A stretch of 64,000 nucleotides of DNA from Candidula unifasciata (Eukaryota; Mollusca; Gastropoda; Stylommatophora; Geomitridae): contig CAJHNH020008537.1 in assembly GCA_905116865.2 (NCBI GenBank), positions 323,882 through 387,881 on the forward strand, given 5' to 3'. The notes beneath the pieces are model-generated. The model saw only the letters and a program-made list of their open reading frames with translations, ran no database searches and had not been told where the DNA came from. Below are positions 39,701 to 43,474 of this stretch, in pieces; within the stretch, counting starts at the first letter, position 1, and each line of letters starts with the position of its first letter. Position numbers and translations under genes: made by a program.

Positions 39701-40151
39701 ACAATTGCGATCGGTCTGTTGCTAGAGAACTGTGGTGTCTTATACCATTACCTGCGTGTGATCTGTTGTAACTGCTGCTTCAGGCAATGATAAACTGCAT
39801 TCGTAGTGCTATGTTGTTTCTGATGGCACGTCTGGCGGCCGACTTGTGCATTGAATGTATGTTTGCTATTGCCAAGACTGTCGTATGTGGAACAAAAATT
39901 CTCAAGGGACACTGATGGACATCCTGCGTGGTTTTCGTTGGCATAGAACCTAGGTATCTATGGCATGACCTGTGCCCTATGAAGTTAACACTGATTACCT
40001 GCATTTTTGTTCGGGCCAGTTTTTGCTTCGATAACACACGGATGTTATCATTACTTAACAGGTGAAACAACTATGTCCAGAAGATCTACCATTCCTGCCA
40101 ACAGCCATGAGGGATAAGGTTCGAGGTGACCTAGCAGCGATGAAAGACAAG
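410..40151 (+). CDS. Class-V aminotransferase-fold PLP enzyme (cysteine desulfurase / selenocysteine lyase-like), 14 exons, 5'-partial
   Basis: Joining 14 phase-compatible exons gives about 538 codons (1615 nt) without a stop. Landmarks in order: TGSGATAA (PLP phosphate loop, exon 1 here), GPYEHHSN (conserved His pair over the cofactor), FFDYACAAPY (Asp that pairs with the pyridine nitrogen), SPHKFIGGP (Lys that forms the Schiff base) and RSGCACAGP, whose second Cys falls where SufS/CsdA-type desulfurases carry the catalytic Cys after RxG. Known for the fold: PLP-dependent removal of sulfur or selenium from cysteine or selenocysteine, or related eliminations. Inferred: a cytosolic PLP enzyme; the substrate cannot be told. 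A C-terminal extension of about 140 codons follows the canonical fold (exons 10-14). The N-terminal part and start codon lie before the window. Introns are rich in minisatellites and transposon relics. The last exon either splices on at 40151 or reads through to a stop at 40176-40178. Confidence 0.85.
899..1140 (+). repeat. GAA/GGA-rich purine tract
   Basis: About 170 bases of nearly pure purine triplets inside the intron at 570-1350, continuing as A/G-rich sequence. Open frames through it encode only K/E/G or S/P/F runs. The rest of that intron shows nothing else. Confidence 0.9.
1351..1416 (+). CDS. PLP enzyme exon b
   Basis: 22 codons, IVFVGPYEHHSNILPWREIA then AK. Clean acceptor TCTGCAG and donor AAA|GTGAGT, phase 0 at both ends. 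GPYEHHSN..PWRE is a hallmark segment of this class-V subfamily. Confidence 0.9.
1914..3250 (+). repeat. 28-bp minisatellite, about 48 copies
   Basis: Unit close to GAGGAAACTGGGTGGTGAGA plus GGAAAACA. Copies vary at a few positions (GGAAT, GGTTAGAG, GGCAAACAG variants). It lies in the intron between 1417 and 4117; 1417-1913 holds no recognised feature. The long minus-strand frames here are translations of the repeat. Confidence 0.95.
3285..3985 (+). pseudogene. Non-LTR retrotransposon 3' tails (two fragments)
   Basis: First piece (3285-3560) reads NRLQRLGYIESMADGR...WIKRIQTDLEILRGQ with stops. Second piece (3580-3985) reads AGETGRDTIRNNVIRKQVG and then REGRRAQGRPRRRWKDNIRE. GRPRRRWKDNI and RLxxLGxIxRM are typical of the region after the reverse transcriptase in many animal LINEs. 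Frameshifts and stops mark them as dead. The tail ends in an A/G-rich run. Confidence 0.7.
4118..4192 (+). CDS. PLP enzyme exon c
   Basis: 25 codons reading VITIRQLDNGLIDMENLKMQ and on. Acceptor TTCCTAG, donor ACA|GTGAGT, phase 0 at both ends. It continues the preceding exon as REIAAK|VITIR. Confidence 0.9.
4270..5010 (+). pseudogene. Non-LTR retrotransposon reverse transcriptase fragment
   Basis: Frames give SFHTGMKDTINFE, KNGVKQGCELAPTIFGIF (RT block before the catalytic box), SDGSLYNARRLKAKT and LIRELLFADDASIT, where FADD is the catalytic aspartate box. Further on, remnants of the C-terminal zinc-finger region can be followed near 4880-4970. Several frame changes and stops; truncated at both ends, followed by a CA microsatellite. 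Confidence 0.8.
5060..5130 (+). repeat. (CA)n microsatellite
   Basis: CA dinucleotides with CGCA interruptions, about 70 bases, directly after the degraded LINE fragment. Confidence 0.9.
5455..6570 (+). repeat. 56-bp minisatellite ending at a splice acceptor
   Basis: The 3' half is near-identical 56-bp units containing GCCGCTGTGTTCATTGACAA. The 5' part is older and divergent, with shorter units of about 38 bp sharing the AATTTACAACCATGTAAAA core. The last unit breaks off eight bases before exon d. Confidence 0.95.
6579..6757 (+). CDS. PLP enzyme exon d
   Basis: 59 codons plus 2 nt, including LLIGSFTAASNVTGILTDV and FAFFDYACAAPYTDIDMNP; the Asp of FFDYA is the expected PLP N1 contact. The acceptor GCGTGCAG lies 8 bases after the end of a 56-bp minisatellite and has a poor pyrimidine tract. 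Donor GA|GTGAGT, phase 2. Confidence 0.9.
6960..7115 (+). pseudogene. LINE 3' tail fragment
   Basis: Reads LLRVMRRDSIVKTVFQGTLG then EKYGMTTSINGQD and, in another frame, YRKIWNDNINKWTGLS. The NINKWTGLS motif is typical of the end of animal LINE polyproteins. Frameshifted relic. Confidence 0.6.
7116..7420 (-). repeat. Dispersed SINE-like family D, copy 1
   Basis: On the minus strand the core reads CCACTTCTAGACCGCAGCCC, TGTTACAGAACCTGAG, CAGACTGTTGGTTCCTTGCC and CTCAGGCAGATATACTCCG. The same series recurs at about ten other places in the window. Confidence 0.8.
7895..7990 (+). repeat. 21-bp short tandem array, about 4 copies
   Basis: Unit CACACGGGGAGACTGGAACA plus T, with two slightly divergent copies, about 85 bases before exon e. 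Confidence 0.9.
8075..8142 (+). CDS. PLP enzyme exon e (Schiff-base lysine)
   Basis: Reads DSAYKDAIFISPHKFIGGPQ then TPG. The SPHK lysine is the expected PLP-binding residue. Acceptor TTTTCCAG, donor CCAG|GTGACT, phases 2 to 1. Confidence 0.92.
8215..8450 (+). pseudogene. LINE 3' tail fragment
   Basis: Reads MPDMVTPNKQRYRGKPRTRL, then KNNIRENL, STVEASRRKKA and EISLDTRSDRRGSEEED, with stops. It resembles the 3580-3985 tail and passes directly into a minisatellite. Confidence 0.65.
8452..9019 (+). repeat. 30-bp minisatellite, 19 near-identical copies
   Basis: Unit GGGAAGTGAACACATCTGTA plus ATGTCAAAGT, with only scattered substitutions. It reads open in several frames on both strands because 30 is a multiple of three. 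It starts at the A-rich end of a LINE tail. Confidence 0.97.
9284..10790 (-). pseudogene. Non-LTR retrotransposon reverse transcriptase, C-terminal half, degraded
   Basis: Minus-strand frames give IQENGEFSTPFHVTNGVKQG then CVLEPALFSIMFSALLFDAF, FDGKLFNLRRLNAKTK, and after a gap VDDEVSIRISE, KLEVYRAVVLSVLLYACETL, SQIPWAFHIVRMPDHRLTK, FSINPDTWEAAAQDR. The order is that of a LINE reverse transcriptase followed by its C-terminal domain. The catalytic box is mutated (LLFTYDC where FADDC is expected). Interrupted by a SINE-like insertion at 10102-10292 and several frameshifts. Confidence 0.85.
10102..10292 (-). mobile_element. SINE-like family C insertion within the LINE
   Basis: 191 bases flanked by a 16-base imperfect direct repeat (ACAGGCCTCAAAGAAT at 10086-10101, GCAGGCCTCGAAGAAT at 10293-10308). 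On the minus strand it contains AACCAGATTGTGACCGGTAT, CGCTGGCTGCTGAAGATGAG and CCCCGAGTGCTGTGATGTC. Related copies lie at 14340, 24490 and 43385. No convincing promoter boxes seen. Confidence 0.75.
11033..11335 (-). other. Unrecognised open frame, no assigned function
   Basis: About 100 open codons in an intron, reading SQLLGQELQKGITSESDNYG and then IAQFLPVMSVIENVGCDV, RVETFRWEQYRALLLEGAQ. Composition looks protein-like, unlike the neighbouring intron, but no family is recognised and no splice sites or start context are convincing. It could be a transposon or retrocopy fragment. The stretch 11336-11730 shows nothing. Confidence 0.25.
11731..11804 (+). CDS. PLP enzyme exon f
   Basis: Reads ILVAKKWLFQNPVPHGAGGG then TVVF. 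It continues GGPQTPG from exon e, as expected after the lysine. Acceptor CTCCGAAG is not pyrimidine-rich; donor TTT|GTAAGT, phase 0. Confidence 0.88.
13080..13895 (+). repeat. 61-bp minisatellite, about 13 copies
   Basis: Unit starts GGTCATATATGACTGATCTA and ends CTGTTCTCTGTTACCTC. The first seven or so full copies are nearly identical; the 3' copies are more divergent. It lies in the intron 11805-14782. Confidence 0.95.
14340..14465 (+). repeat. SINE-like family C, partial copy
   Basis: Contains ACTGTGCGCTGGCTTCTAAA and CCCCGAGTGCTGTGATGT and a CAACTCAGCTGCTGGAG end, the same order as in the insertion at 10102-10292 read on its minus strand. Confidence 0.65.
14783..14940 (+). CDS. PLP enzyme exon g
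   Basis: 52 codons plus 2 nt, including EHREEGGTPGIIESIRAGLV, typical of this family (EEGGTPxIxxSIRAG). Acceptor GGTCCCTAG, donor TTTAA|GTAGGT, phase 2. Confidence 0.92.
14944..15250 (+). repeat. Intron made of CTG/TTG/CTT/TCA triplet runs
   Basis: Nearly the whole 341-base intron before exon h is consecutive triplet microsatellites: (CTG)n, (TTG)n, (CTT)n, (CTC)n and (TCA)n. It also serves as a very long pyrimidine tract for the acceptor at 15281. Confidence 0.9.
15282..15486 (+). CDS. PLP enzyme exon h (cysteine loop)
   Basis: Begins QAKEAWCKLPNLVILGSMNV and ends FGIQVRSGCACAGPYGM. RSGxxCAGP aligns with the substrate-arginine and catalytic-cysteine loop of SufS/CsdA-like desulfurases. Acceptor CACCACAG follows a 340-nt intron made largely of CTG/TTG/CTT triplets. 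Donor ATG|GTGAGT, phase 0. Confidence 0.93.
15497..17045 (+). repeat. 30-bp minisatellite, about 51 copies, starting at a splice donor
   Basis: Unit AGAACATGTCATTATACAGA plus CATTCAGTGT, with diverged sub-blocks (CAGTGTAG type at the left, CAGTATAG type at the right). It begins about 10 bases after the donor of exon h. Period 30 gives long spurious frames on both strands. Confidence 0.97.
17323..18708 (+). repeat. 1.3-kb tetranucleotide array (TATG)n with an inner (CATG)n block and a (TG)n end
   Basis: Almost uninterrupted ATGT repeats, with a block of about 28 GCAT units (17480-17591), a single C at 18026, a phase slip at 18220 and a TG/CG dinucleotide tail from 18645. Long frames through it encode only periodic peptides and are not genes. 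Confidence 0.98.
18880..19025 (+). repeat. SINE-like family D, copy 2 (partial)
   Basis: Has TTGCATGCACATCTGTCTTA, CAGATGGGACTTATTTGTAG and CAGACTGTTGGTTCC, matching the family D core. Confidence 0.65.
19150..20712 (+). repeat. 49/50-bp minisatellite, about 32 copies
   Basis: Unit starts TTCCATAGCGTTTCTGTATC and continues CCAGCTTCTGATAATGTAATCTTG in two pieces. Two sub-types, GATAATGTAATC (49 bp) and GATACATGTAATC (50 bp), are interleaved. It passes abruptly into the next array. Confidence 0.96.
20735..23632 (+). repeat. 50-bp minisatellite, about 58 copies, with higher-order structure
   Basis: Unit CAGCTGATGTGTCCTATCAT plus TCCTTGTCTCACAACAAGCC and TGTATCTCAA. Variant units recur in the same order 750 bases apart (20931 and 21681), a 15-unit duplication. 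It ends about 30 bases before the acceptor of exon i. Confidence 0.97.
23661..23770 (+). CDS. PLP enzyme exon i
   Basis: 36 codons plus 2 nt, ELLGVKEKTGEILEKLITVK and on to NVIFK. Acceptor CATCTGACAG lies about 30 bases after the end of the 50-bp array. Donor TTCAA|GTAAGT, phase 2. Confidence 0.85.
23771..25460 (+). other. Intron with relics only
   Basis: Contains a SINE-like family C copy (24490-24690) and a possible LINE tail (about 24990-25030, GRVRPREKK). The rest shows no gene or repeat that can be recognised. Confidence 0.5.
24490..24690 (-). repeat. SINE-like family C copy
   Basis: Shares TGACATCACAACACTCGGG, GCACTCCATCCTCATCTTTA and GGTCTAGCCTTCCCTCTTGA (as read on +) with the insertion at 10102-10292, in the same order and orientation. 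Confidence 0.7.
25465..25655 (+). repeat. 31-bp tandem repeat, 6 copies
   Basis: Unit CACACAGTTCCCCTTAACAC plus TGATATAGAAT, one copy lacking two bases. It lies about 330 bases before exon j. Confidence 0.95.
25983..26094 (+). CDS. PLP enzyme exon j
   Basis: Reads PGFVRLNFPYFMPEDCVNFV and on to KGWALLPL. RLNFPYFM is a conserved C-terminal block of the subfamily. Acceptor GTCCCTAG; donor CTG|GTAGCC is weaker, so the 3' edge is slightly uncertain. Confidence 0.88.
26234..26660 (+). repeat. 43-bp minisatellite, about 10 copies
   Basis: Unit TCTCTCTTTAGAGGTGTATT plus GCAGCTGCAGAAGACAGATG and TGA. It begins 140 bases after the donor of exon j and runs into the hAT relic. Confidence 0.95.
26660..28110 (+). 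pseudogene. hAT-type transposase relic (ZBED5/GTF2IRD2-like), interrupted
   Basis: Frames give RGKPYTDGECINSC, PLKGQTFGDDVTNDFMECME, TDVAKSTTGVRKGFVSILKD, HCSFHQEALCSQKLSEQ, ADNKMCWFSRGKVFKK, FMTDVMSHLNNLNRCYWGK and FERLNPDLEKLENNKCDL. PLKG..TG, the HxxIHQEALC-like block and W.SRGKVL are typical of the hAT transposases from which animal ZBED and GTF2IRD2 proteins derive. In-frame stops (TGA inside GL*PLKG), frameshifts and a SINE insertion at 27741-27971 show it is dead. It lies in the intron between exons j and k, same strand. Confidence 0.85.
27741..27971 (+). mobile_element. SINE family B nested in the hAT relic
   Basis: 231 bases with a tRNA-like B box (GTGGGTTCGCTCCC) near the 5' end and the family core GGGTACCGGATGTAGTCCCG ... 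GATGCTGACCACATCACCC. Flanked by 16-base imperfect duplications (27725-27740, 27972-27987; 13 of 16 bases agree). The hAT coding traces resume after it. Related copies at 37410 and 42105. Confidence 0.8.
28117..28320 (+). repeat. 39-bp tandem repeat, 5 copies
   Basis: Unit CCTGGAGGAGGAAGATACAA plus TCATTTTCATAGTCTAAGA. It appears to have expanded from the end of the hAT coding relic (KDLEEEDT). Confidence 0.95.
28868..28983 (+). repeat. SINE-like family D copy, cut by gap
   Basis: Contains GTTCTGGTTGTTCGTCCAAT, TCTGGACTGCAGTCCTGTTG and AAACCTGAGTGTTCG, the family D order, then stops at the N run. Confidence 0.75.
28984..29000. other. Assembly gap (17 N)
   Basis: Seventeen undetermined bases followed by a CTT microsatellite. 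Copies of the same repeat lie on both sides, so the true distance is unknown. Confidence 0.99.
29030..29190 (+). repeat. SINE-like family D copy after the gap
   Basis: GTTCGTCCAATTCTGGACTT, CACATCCGTTTGTCAGATCT and GGCTTATGTGCAAGCAGAC follow the same order as the copy before the gap. Confidence 0.75.
29190..29515 (+). mobile_element. tRNA-like SINE family A, copy 1
   Basis: Head with a B-box-like GGTTCAGACCCC after AGAGGTCCCA, body with GGTCTCTAGGTAGTCAGAT, CACGTAAAAAATCCCTTG, TATTTCAGGATCCTCGCCGG and ATTCTTCGGACTTAGG. The copy at 52672 shares the whole series. Confidence 0.75.
29825..29925 (-). repeat. SINE-like family D fragment
   Basis: Read on +, GGTGAACCAACAGTCTGCAT, ACGAGCCAGATCTGTAAAA and CATATGCACGCAAAACTC are the reverse complement of the family D core. 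It ends about 220 bases before exon k. Confidence 0.6.
30144..30305 (+). CDS. PLP enzyme exon k
   Basis: 54 open codons beginning DIHLNRSLHDVTFKTGQFS, acidic and serine-rich towards the end. Acceptor TTTCTCTAG is good; donor GAT|GTATGC is modest. It keeps the frame with its neighbours but has no recognised motif, so it rests on splice sites and phase. Confidence 0.65.
30370..30612 (+). repeat. GAA/GGA-rich purine tract
   Basis: About 240 bases of A/G triplets directly in the intron after exon k. Frames through it are low-complexity K/E or L/S runs. Confidence 0.9.
30620..33372. other. Intron, 2.7 kb, nothing recognised
   Basis: Contains short open frames on both strands (for example 31025-31276 and 32332-32601 on +), but none shows a familiar domain or splice context. 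It is neither tandem nor clearly matched elsewhere in the window. Confidence 0.5.
33373..33417 (+). CDS. PLP enzyme exon l (micro-exon)
   Basis: 15 codons, KILERAEKIFAQVTT, between TTTTCCCCAG and ACT|GTAAGC. An alternative donor nine bases earlier (CAG|GTTACA) would also keep phase 0. The used donor is the first copy of the donor-like unit of the 37-bp array that follows. Confidence 0.6.
33418..34490 (+). repeat. About 37-bp minisatellite carrying a splice donor in each unit, about 29 copies
   Basis: Unit GTAAGCNSTGTGTGGAGAAC plus TTTCTCTGCATGCCTGT, length 35-44. About 27 units keep GTAAGC; the last two read GTAAGT and GTAAAC. The first copy is the donor of exon l itself. The minus-strand frames of about 300 residues here are repeat translations. 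Confidence 0.95.
34805..35690 (+). repeat. About 26-bp degenerate repeat with long C runs, ending before a splice acceptor
   Basis: Unit close to GTAGCCACTGTTTCACATCC plus CCCATC, strongly degenerate at the left and more regular at 35420-35690. It holds homopolymer C runs up to about 25 bases (35041-35065). It ends 45 bases before the acceptor of exon m. Confidence 0.85.
35734..35844 (+). CDS. PLP enzyme exon m
   Basis: 37 codons, PELFDIPDTSMDFTREEDAL then RWFMLPSEAADIINHRQ. Acceptor GCTATCTCTAG, donor CAG|GTGTGT, phase 0 at both ends. Confidence 0.8.
35955..36050 (+). pseudogene. LINE 3' tail fragment
   Basis: Reads QCSSVM and, in the next frame, MFFCHVMRRDALENITMTGQ then RPLADRHHRLLEM. 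FxxHVMRRDxLE is the recurrent LINE tail motif. Short and broken. Confidence 0.55.
36051..36618 (-). pseudogene. Jockey/I-type LINE fragment: RT C-terminus and RNase H start
   Basis: First frame (from 36618) reads KLERIQNEAMQVILGCTRDT then PVVCMRYILALPTITDRLKV, the linker after the reverse transcriptase. After a frameshift, VIIYTDDSVLRGALGFTAKA and SLAFDITMSSLRMEVEEV match an RNase H start (YTDgS...G.GF... TSSxRMEvEAV). Truncated before the end of RNase H. Confidence 0.78.
36619..37405. other. Intron stretch, nothing recognised
   Basis: No repeat unit, coding signature or paired end could be supported in this A/T-rich part of the intron between exons m and n. Confidence 0.5.
37410..37560 (+). 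mobile_element. SINE family B, copy merging into a tandem array
   Basis: GATTGGAAGGTCGTGGGCTC, ACCGGAATTTTTTTGAAAAA, GTGCCAGGTACAGTCCTGGG and GATGCTAACTATATCACCC parallel the copy at 27741. Its 3' part continues directly as the 46-bp array. Confidence 0.8.
37525..38605 (+). repeat. 46-bp minisatellite derived from a SINE, about 23 copies
   Basis: Unit GATGGAAGTGAAGGATATCA plus GCATGATGCTAACTACATCA and CCCAGC. The single-copy SINE at 27741 contains the same segment in diverged form (GGAAGTAGAGGCGGCCGGCG then CGATGCTGACCACATCACCC). Confidence 0.96.
38825..38995 (+). repeat. SINE-like family D copy
   Basis: GTAAACTCTGGTAAAAAGTG, TTCATCCACTCCTGGACAAT, CACATCCATTTTACATATCT and CAGACTGTTGGTTCCTTGCC, in the family order. 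Confidence 0.75.
39105..39393. mobile_element. Foldback element 1 (palindromic, about 290 bp)
   Basis: The left end GTTACACTTCCAG pairs with the right CCAGAAGTGTAAC (allowing one mismatch), and inward GGCTATGTGTCCGTAAGTGG pairs with CCACTAATCGACACATAGCC with small gaps. Almost the whole element is an imperfect palindrome, as in foldback or MITE elements. No coding capacity, no clear target duplication. Confidence 0.75.
39495..40000 (+). repeat. Dispersed repeat family E, copy 1
   Basis: GCGACACTGTGAGCTGCAGA, TTTATAGTTGAGGCAAATTT and GTGATCTGTTG...CTGCTTC...AATGATAAACTGCATT find counterparts in the same order at 61255-61765. The copy ends about 60 bases before exon n. Nature unknown. Confidence 0.65.
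40062..40151 (+). CDS. PLP enzyme exon n (last seen)
   Basis: 30 codons, VKQLCPEDLPFLPTAMRDKV then RGDLAAMKDK. Acceptor ACTTAACAG, donor AAG|GTTTGT. If the donor is not used, the frame runs eight more codons to a TGA at 40176-40178, which would make this the terminal exon. Confidence 0.72.
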
Positions 40152-40179
40152 GTTTGTACCTCATGCTGGAGATGAAATC

Positions 40180-41130
40180 ATTTGTTATTCAGCTGTTATG
40201 AATCTTGGATATAGCCCAGTGGTGTCGAAGGACTTAAGTTTCCACGATGGAGATAAAGCTTTGCCTAACGACTGTAAAGAATGCAGGAGATGACACAGTT
40301 CCTAGGCTGGAGATGAAATCATTTGTTGATTAACTGTCCTGACGGTATGATGTGACCCAGTCTAGGATGCTGGTCAGTGGTGGTTTATTAGTAATGTTAA
40401 CCATTGTGGCAGGTGTGTATATCTGATTATCATTGTTATCACTGGTTTGCACATCTTCCTCTATCTCCTCTTATTTCCCATTATTCTGTTCAGTAGCCGG
40501 TACTGCAAAGTATTGCTATGGCCCATGTTATGTCCATGTGCGCATGCTCTTCCACATGTTCGGAACGTCTCCTTTCTTATCCTCACAACCACTATATCAA
40601 GGCAAACAATAATCAGAGTTCCTTTGTACTTCATTTACTAAAATCAGCACTCCGTTTTCGGAAACAAACTTTCTCCGCCAATCTTTTTCATTCAGCCAAT
40701 ACCCTCGTATCCCTTTCTTGCTGTTCATACATCGACTGTACCGCTGGCTTTGTCTAGCCTTCTGGCACTGACCAGCCTTCTGACTGACCAGCTAATCTCT
40801 ACATCCATCAATCAAGTAACAGAAAGTGTATTTACATCCATCAATGCCCTGTCATGATGTCACTGTCGAACCCGGTCACTCCTTATTTAACCTGTCTTCA
40901 CCAACGCTACCGAAGTTTGTCACTGTTGACTGTCCATCTGTTCTTCACGGTGCAATTAACGGTCCTTCCTTCTAACATAACATTTGGGGGTGGGGCAGGG
41001 GTATCTTGAGGTTATTTTTGGTTTAAGATGACTGCTCCATAAACCAGTTAGTGGGTTAATTAGTAAGTCTACATTTGGTTCCACATTGCACCATTTGGTC
41101 CTCGGTTCCTCTCTTGACTTAATCCTGCAG
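40180..41130. other. Intergenic or 3' intron stretch, nothing recognised
   Basis: Only a short paired phrase (CTGGAGATGAAATCATTTGT near 40168 and 40306) stands out. No further exon of the PLP gene was identified. Confidence 0.45.
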
Positions 41131-41139
41131 CATGTAGCG

Positions 41140-41255
41140 CAGCGGTTCTAACTCAACCTTCCTAATGCCGCGACCCTTTAATAAAGTTCCCTCATGTGGC
41201 GACCCCCAAACAATTATTTCGTGTCGTGACCGGCAGGTTGAGTACAGAACCGCTG
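41140..41255. mobile_element. hAT-type MITE, 116 bp, with 8-bp target duplication
   Basis: Ends CAGCGGTTCTAACTCAACCT and, reversed, CAGCGGTTCTGTACTCAACC form imperfect terminal inverted repeats of about 20 bases. Flanks ATGTAGCG (41132-41139) and GTGTAGCG (41256-41263) agree in 7 of 8 bases, the target duplication size of hAT elements. Internal GCCGCGACCCTTTAATAAAG and GGCGACCCCCAAAC resemble non-autonomous hAT families known from vertebrates (recalled, not checked). Confidence 0.8.
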
Positions 41256-41934
41256 GTGTAGCGGATGTCGACACGTGTTCTGTGTTTGTTTCTTATTCTT
41301 CTTTGGCTTCCTGTTTAGTGCTTTTGTCTGGGCTCAGCCCTTGTAACTTGCTGTTCTTGCAGCTGGTCATGGTGGCAGATTCAGTCATTACTTAGTTTTT
41401 CGCAGTGCATTTAGCCTTTCAGCCTGGTCTATGGCTGGCCCAGCCTTCACAGGCAGCCTCAGCTGCAAGACTGTCAGATGGCTCACTTCCTTGCACGAAC
41501 AAAGAAATTGATATGTCAGCCCCGACTGCCTCAGAGACACCATCCACTGTCTTCGGTCCCAACCCTTCTTTGTCTTCGGACCCAACCCTTCTTTGTCTTC
41601 GTAAGCATACTCATTGAGTCACGGAGGAAGTCTGTGTCTGTAGCCATGTTACTGCTTTCTTTTCTTCCATTTGACAGGGTCAGTTTGGAAGCCAAGATCA
41701 GTTTTACATTTTTACTTCGGTGTGCTTTTTTTACTTCTTAAAATTTCGTAAGCTGTGAGTTGCTGATAGTATCGAATTTCTCTCATCATATACATGTGTG
41801 TTTGTTTTGATGACAAAAGTAAATTGTAACCGTGGCACATAATTTTAGGTCAATAAATTATGTAAATATGTTTATCTTTGTTCTAGTCTATTTGTTAGCG
41901 TTTTACCAGTTATGGTTTTTCTTCTCCTGAACTT

Positions 41935-42020
41935 TGGTGTTGGTCAAGTTTTCATGCACATCCGTTTTACAGATCTGGCTTAATTTGTATGCTGGCTGTT
42001 TGGTTCCTTGCCTCGTACGT
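41935..42020 (+). repeat. SINE-like family D fragment
   Basis: CATGCACATCCGTTTTACAG, ATCTGGCTTAATTTGTATGC and TGGTTCCTTGCCTC, the family core. Confidence 0.65.
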
Positions 42021-42104
42021 AGACCCACTTAGATTTGAAAGGAAACACCCATAAGTCATTGCATAAGACATACTTGTTCCTTGGGCCGTGAAAAGACTGT
42101 GTGA

Positions 42105-42345
42105 TTGCTTCACGTATGGGTAACCATGGTGGTGTAGATGCCACACATTCACCTCCAGCCCGAAGGTTTTGGGTTTACACATCGCGTCAGATTTATTTTC
42201 AAAATTACCTTGCATCCCAGCCTAGAATGGGTACTGGGTAAAATCATGGAAAGTAAAGGTGGTCGGCACAATGTTGACCACATAGTATCAGTTGGTCTAC
42301 AGTAAATGCATTAGTATTATCGTATGCCCAATACGCCGCTGGCTT
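42105..42345 (+). mobile_element. SINE family B, copy 3
   Basis: CCCGAAGGTTTTGGGTTTAC (B-box position), TTTTCAAAATTACCTTGCAT, GAATGGGTACTGGGTAAAAT, GGTGGTCGGCACAATGTTGA then CCACATAGTATC parallel the copy at 27741. Confidence 0.75.
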
Positions 42346-42689
42346 CAGAAGCCCCATTTACATGTTATTTATAATTCTGAGGTACCCGGTTCGAGTCCAG
42401 CAGTGTTCCCCTTGGCAACAGATCTTGTGCATTGATTTCCACTGGGGCATTTAGAGTCAACCATTCACAAAGCTGAACGTAAAACTTGTATAGTGAACAG
42501 CCAACAAATGCTGGTTGGAGAAAGAAATGCAACTAATTTCAAATCCGATATTGGGACAGCTAATTCATTTTGGCATATAGAAAGATATCAGTCAATGAAG
42601 GCAAATCCAACAGCAACAATTGTTGGCCAGATTATGGCAGCAGTGTCCAACATTAGCATCGCATCCCAAAAGCTGAGGTATTTCAACAA

Positions 42690-42870
42690 TGTGTAACGTG
42701 GCAGTGGCCAGGAGAGGACGGTGGTGCAGTGCAGAGGACCGCCAAGGTGGATATAAGACACTGAAGATGCACTGGGTATGAAAACAAAAAAGGGCTGGAG
42801 AATTGGCTAAAGAAAGACTTTACATCAGGCTGTGATGTTCTGTACAGGACCTGCTGACTGATGGTGTCAA
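42690..42870 (+). repeat. Dispersed repeat family F, copy 1
   Basis: GGCCAGGAGAGGACGGTGGT, GGATATAAGACACTGAAGAT, AATTGGCTAAAGAAAGAC and GACCTGCTGACTGATGG recur in order at 50900-51095. No coding signature seen. Confidence 0.65.
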
Positions 42871-43239
42871 ACATGGACCTGTGCCCAGACGAATGGTGAG
42901 AAAATCAAACAGATAAAAAGTATAATGATGTCTGTAGAAACAAATAAATTCCTTAAGCAAACTGATTTCCCACTTCAGAAGCACATTCATTTTTTAGTAA
43001 AGTTGTCAGAAGAAAGTGCTGGAGAACACTGAGCAACAGGAATGCTGTCGAGAAAGAGAGAAGATTTGGACAGATGGTATCTTGGTTTGGAAGAACATCT
43101 AGATCAGAAATAACTGACAGTACACACAGCAGAAGACAGAACAGGCATTACTGCCAACACTCCAGAGCATGAACTATAGGAATTGCCTGCCTGTTCTGAC
43201 ATGAAGTATACCACTGGTCTTCTTGTTCTTAGCATTCAC

Positions 43240-43380
43240 CAAATGAAAACTTTGGAAGAAAGTTCTGGCTGTTCACCCACTTCTGGACCTTTGCTCCTGT
43301 TCCTGGACTTCAATGCACATCCGTTTTACAGATCTGGTTGTAAAAAAATGCTGATTACTGGCTGCTCACCTTCAGGCAGA
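43240..43380 (+). repeat. SINE-like family D copy
   Basis: GTTCTGGCTGTTCACCCACT, TGCACATCCGTTTTACAGAT and CTGGCTGCTCACCTTCAGGC, in the family order. Confidence 0.7.
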
Positions 43381-43384
43381 TTTC

Positions 43385-43470
43385 AAAGAATGAGTTGGGT
43401 TACTTTAAAAACCAACATCGCAGCACTCGGGGCATTTCCATAAGTGCTCCCCGCTGCATCACTCTCACCA
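43385..43470 (-). repeat. SINE-like family C fragment
   Basis: Read on +, ATGAGTTGGGTTACTTTAAA then CATCGCAGCACTCGGGGCAT and AAGTGCTCCCCGCTGCATC match the family C end; adjacent to a family D copy. Confidence 0.6.
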
Positions 43471-43474
43471 GACT

